Source: CAYMZB01 sp964394845
GTDB taxonomy: Bacteria > Patescibacteriota > Microgenomatia > Daviesbacterales > UBA10151
Assembly (NCBI GenBank): GCA_964394845.1
Contig: CAYMZB010000082.1
Span: 1 to 22,851 of the forward strand
Direction: 5' to 3'
DNA: 22,851 nt
The notes beneath the pieces are model-generated. The model was not told the origin of the DNA and searched no databases. It saw nothing but the letters and a program-made list of their open reading frames with translations. A program made the translations under genes and the position numbers. Below are positions 20,616 to 22,851 of the stretch, in pieces. The number at the start of each line of letters is the position of its first letter. Within the stretch, counting starts at the first letter, position 1.

Positions 20616-22851
20616 ATGAGCAAATTTAAACCTGTTTCATCACAAATGGATTTTCCAGCTCTTGAGAGAGAGTTACTGGATTATTGGTACAAAGAGGGGA
20701 TTGTAGAAAAATATCTAAAGAGGAATGAAAATTCTGGTAAAAAATTCTCTTTTTTGGATGGGCCAATAACTGCCAATAACCCAATGGGTGTTCATCACGG
20801 GTGGGGCAGAACCTACAAAGATCTGTGGCAGAGATTTTTTAATATGAAAGGGTTTAAGCAGCGTTTCCAAAACGGGTTTGATGAACAGGGGCTTTGGGTT
20901 GAGGTAGATGTTGAAAAAGAATTGGGACTCCGGAGTAAAAAAGATATTGAGAATTTGGTTTCGGGAAATAAGTTTAAAAGTTTAGAAAAATTTATTAACC
21001 TTTGCAAAGAAAGAGTGAAAAAATACTCCGGAATTCAAACAGAGCAATCAAAACGTTTAGGATATTTTATGAACTGGGATAATTCTTATCATACTTCCTC
21101 TGATAGTAATAACTATGCTATTTGGAATTTCATAAAAACGGTGCATGAAAAAGGATGGCTTTATAAAGGTCATGATAGTGTGCCTTGGTGTCCGCGTTGC
21201 GGAACAGCAATTTCTCAGCATGAAATTTTAACTGAAGATTATAAAGAGGTTGATCATGAGTCAGTTTACTTTAAGTTGTCTATAAGAGCAAGAAAAAATG
21301 AATATCTTTTAGTTTGGACAACAACTCCCTGGACTATACCGGCTAATGTGGCAGTGGCAGTTGATCCAAAAAAGGACTATTTAAAAATCCAGGACGGAGA
21401 AAGTTTTATATATATTTTGAAAGCAAGAGCTTTAAATTTAGGTTTTGAAAAGGGTCAAGAAATATCCGGCAAAGAGCTAATTGGTTTAGAATATGACGCT
21501 CCTTTTGACCATCTGCCCAGGGTTAAGGCATCTTTGGGTGAATATGTGCATAGAGTAGTCGCAAGCGATGAATTAATTTTGCCGATTAGCGAGACTGAGG
21601 GAACAGGTTTAGTGCATGTAGCTACAGGTGCAGGAGCTGAGGATTTTAAATTAGGACTAAAATTACACCTTCCGGTAATTGAAATAATTGATGAAGAAGC
21701 AAATTACCTGGATAAAATGGAAGATTTATCCGGACTCAGCGCTAAAAAGCATCCTGAACTAATTATTGATTTTCTAAAAAGTAAAGAAGGAGGTAGGTTT
21801 TTACTCAAAACCCAAAGGATAAAACACCGTTACCCAATGTGTTGGAGGTGTAAAACAGAACTTGTTTGGAGAGTTGTAGATGAGTGGTATATAGCAATGG
21901 ATAGAAATGATGATTCTAAAAAGACCTACCGTGAACAAATGGTTGAAACAACCAAAAAAATTAACTGGATTCCTAAATGGGGATTGGATAGGGAGTTGGA
22001 TTGGTTAAAAAATATGCATGATTGGCTAATTTCCAAAAAAAGATTTTGGGGATTGGCATTACCAATATGGGAATGTGATAAATGTGGTAATTTTGAAGTA
22101 ATTGGCAGTAAAGATGAGTTAATGCTAAAGGCAATTGAAGGCTGGAAGGATTTTGAAGGATATTCACCTCACCGACCCTGGATTGATCAGATAAAAATAA
22201 AATGTTATAAGTGTAGGGAGGTTACATCCAGAATTCCAGATGTTGGAAATCCTTGGCTTGATGCAGGAATTGTACCGTTTTCTACAATGCCAAAAGAATG
22301 GTTTCCTGCAGATTTTATAACTGAAAGTTTCCCTGGTCAATTTAAGAACTGGTTTTATTCCCTTATTGCAATGAGTACTGCCTTAACCCAAGAAAATCCA
22401 TTTAAAAATATTTTGGGTTTTGCTTCTCTTCTTGATGAAAAAGGCGAAGCAATGCATAAATCAAAAGGTAATTCAATTGAATTTAATGAAGCAGCAGATA
22501 AAATTGGCGCTGATATCATGAGGTGGTTATATGTAACCCAAAATCCTGAGACAAATTTAAATTTTGGATTTACTCCTGCAGCTGAAGTTAAAAGAAAATT
22601 CTATTTGATACTCTGGAATTGCTATAAATTTTTTACAGATTATGCAATATCTACCAATTGGGATTGTAGTGATACTGAGACTGTTTCAGATAATCTAACA
22701 ACTTTGGATAAATGGATTCTTGCTAGGTTAACTGAGGTAGTAATGACTATAAATAAAAGTTTAGAAAAGTTTGACGGAGCAACTGCTGCCCGGGCGATTG
22801 AGGAGTTTACGGTAAACGAGTTTTCCACTTGGTATATAAGGAGATCAAGGA
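20616..22851 (+). CDS. ileS: Isoleucyl-tRNA synthetase, 3' end outside the window
   Basis: The enzyme charges tRNA-Ile and edits valine. The reading frame is open for 745 codons to the window edge, so perhaps a quarter of the protein is missing. The HIGH box reads PMGVHHGWGR (H60-H-G-W63), the KMSKS box reads MHKSKGNS (about 613-620), and the CP1 editing domain is present (WTTTPWTIPANVAVAV, GTGLVHVATGAGAEDF). Cys pairs CPRC, CWRC, CDKC and CYKC suggest one or two zinc sites. The partial end, EFSTWYIRRSR, marks the start of the anticodon-binding helical domain. The DGPITANNPMGVHH form is, from memory, shared by IleRS of CPR and some Chloroflexi. The ATG at 20616 follows an extended -10 by 8 nt. 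Confidence 0.94.
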   Translation, partial: MSKFKPVSSQMDFPALERELLDYWYKEGIVEKYLKRNENSGKKFSFLDGPITANNPMGVHHGWGRTYKDLWQRFFNMKGFKQRFQNGFDEQGLWVEVDVEKELGLRSKKDIENLVSGNKFKSLEKFINLCKERVKKYSGIQTEQSKRLGYFMNWDNSYHTSSDSNNYAIWNFIKTVHEKGWLYKGHDSVPWCPRCGTAISQHEILTEDYKEVDHESVYFKLSIRARKNEYLLVWTTTPWTIPANVAVAVDPKKDYLKIQDGESFIYILKARALNLGFEKGQEISGKELIGLEYDAPFDHLPRVKASLGEYVHRVVASDELILPISETEGTGLVHVATGAGAEDFKLGLKLHLPVIEIIDEEANYLDKMEDLSGLSAKKHPELIIDFLKSKEGGRFLLKTQRIKHRYPMCWRCKTELVWRVVDEWYIAMDRNDDSKKTYREQMVETTKKINWIPKWGLDRELDWLKNMHDWLISKKRFWGLALPIWECDKCGNFEVIGSKDELMLKAIEGWKDFEGYSPHRPWIDQIKIKCYKCREVTSRIPDVGNPWLDAGIVPFSTMPKEWFPADFITESFPGQFKNWFYSLIAMSTALTQENPFKNILGFASLLDEKGEAMHKSKGNSIEFNEAADKIGADIMRWLYVTQNPETNLNFGFTPAAEVKRKFYLILWNCYKFFTDYAISTNWDCSDTETVSDNLTTLDKWILARLTEVVMTINKSLEKFDGATAARAIEEFTVNEFSTWYIRRSR

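Noticed and set aside
1..22851. tRNA or rRNA genes, CRISPR arrays, or a replication origin
   Set aside because: I saw no cloverleaf with acceptor/CCA context, no regularly spaced repeats with spacers, and no DnaA-box cluster. The only periodic repeats are the four TGG boxes at mraZ.

Overview
This 22.9-kb window is AT-rich, densely coding bacterial DNA read with the standard code. It looks like a Candidate Phyla Radiation (Patescibacteria) genome, most probably Microgenomates-like. The evidence for this is a DUF4012 surface protein, a CxxC-x17-CxxC zinc-ribbon protein with a Gly/Arg-rich head, short and domain-stripped Mur enzymes, an IleRS of the 'PMGVHHGWGR' type, very short gene spacings, and almost no Shine-Dalgarno sequences. 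The lineage is an inference, because the window contains no rRNA or other marker that would settle it.

Layout. (1) 1-2068: a DUF4012 gene that may be shortened at its 5' end, converging on a small zinc-ribbon gene on the minus strand. (2) 2138-5017: recO, glyS and an unknown membrane-anchored gene, all on the plus strand. (3) 5018-5171: a 154-bp regulatory gap with a promoter, four 10-bp-periodic TGGKN repeats that fit MraZ operator boxes, a leader hairpin and the only well-placed Shine-Dalgarno in the window. (4) 5172-19175: a division and cell wall (dcw) cluster in the order mraZ, rsmH, ftsL-like, ftsI, murE-like, murB-like, murA, murF-like, mraY, ftsW, murG, ftsQ, ftsA, ftsZ. Most of these genes overlap by 1-17 nt or abut. 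(5) 19177-19824: a small methyltransferase gene directly behind ftsZ. (6) About 19812-20572: a REP-associated tyrosine transposase (RAYT) gene on the minus strand, bracketed by matching palindromes. The left palindrome supplies the methyltransferase stop codon. (7) 20616 to the end: ileS, cut by the window edge.

How the genes work together. The dcw cluster encodes divisome parts (FtsL, FtsI, FtsW, FtsQ, FtsA, FtsZ) and peptidoglycan precursor enzymes (MurA, MurB-like, MurE-like, MurF-like, MraY, MurG), headed by the MraZ regulator and the 16S rRNA methyltransferase RsmH. The pathway is unusual. MurB is only its FAD-binding half. Both Mur ligases lack the N-terminal UDP-binding domain. MurA has Asp in place of the catalytic Cys. 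MraY and MurG have altered signature motifs. murC, murD and ddl are absent, and there is no space for them in the places where they usually sit.

The most interesting signals are the MraZ-box array, the reduced Mur pathway, the self-contained RAYT/palindrome element, a second unrelated palindrome inserted in frame in rsmH, and a recurring arrangement of a -10 hexamer 6-8 nt before the start codon, which suggests leaderless mRNAs. No tRNA, rRNA, CRISPR array or strong intrinsic terminator was seen.
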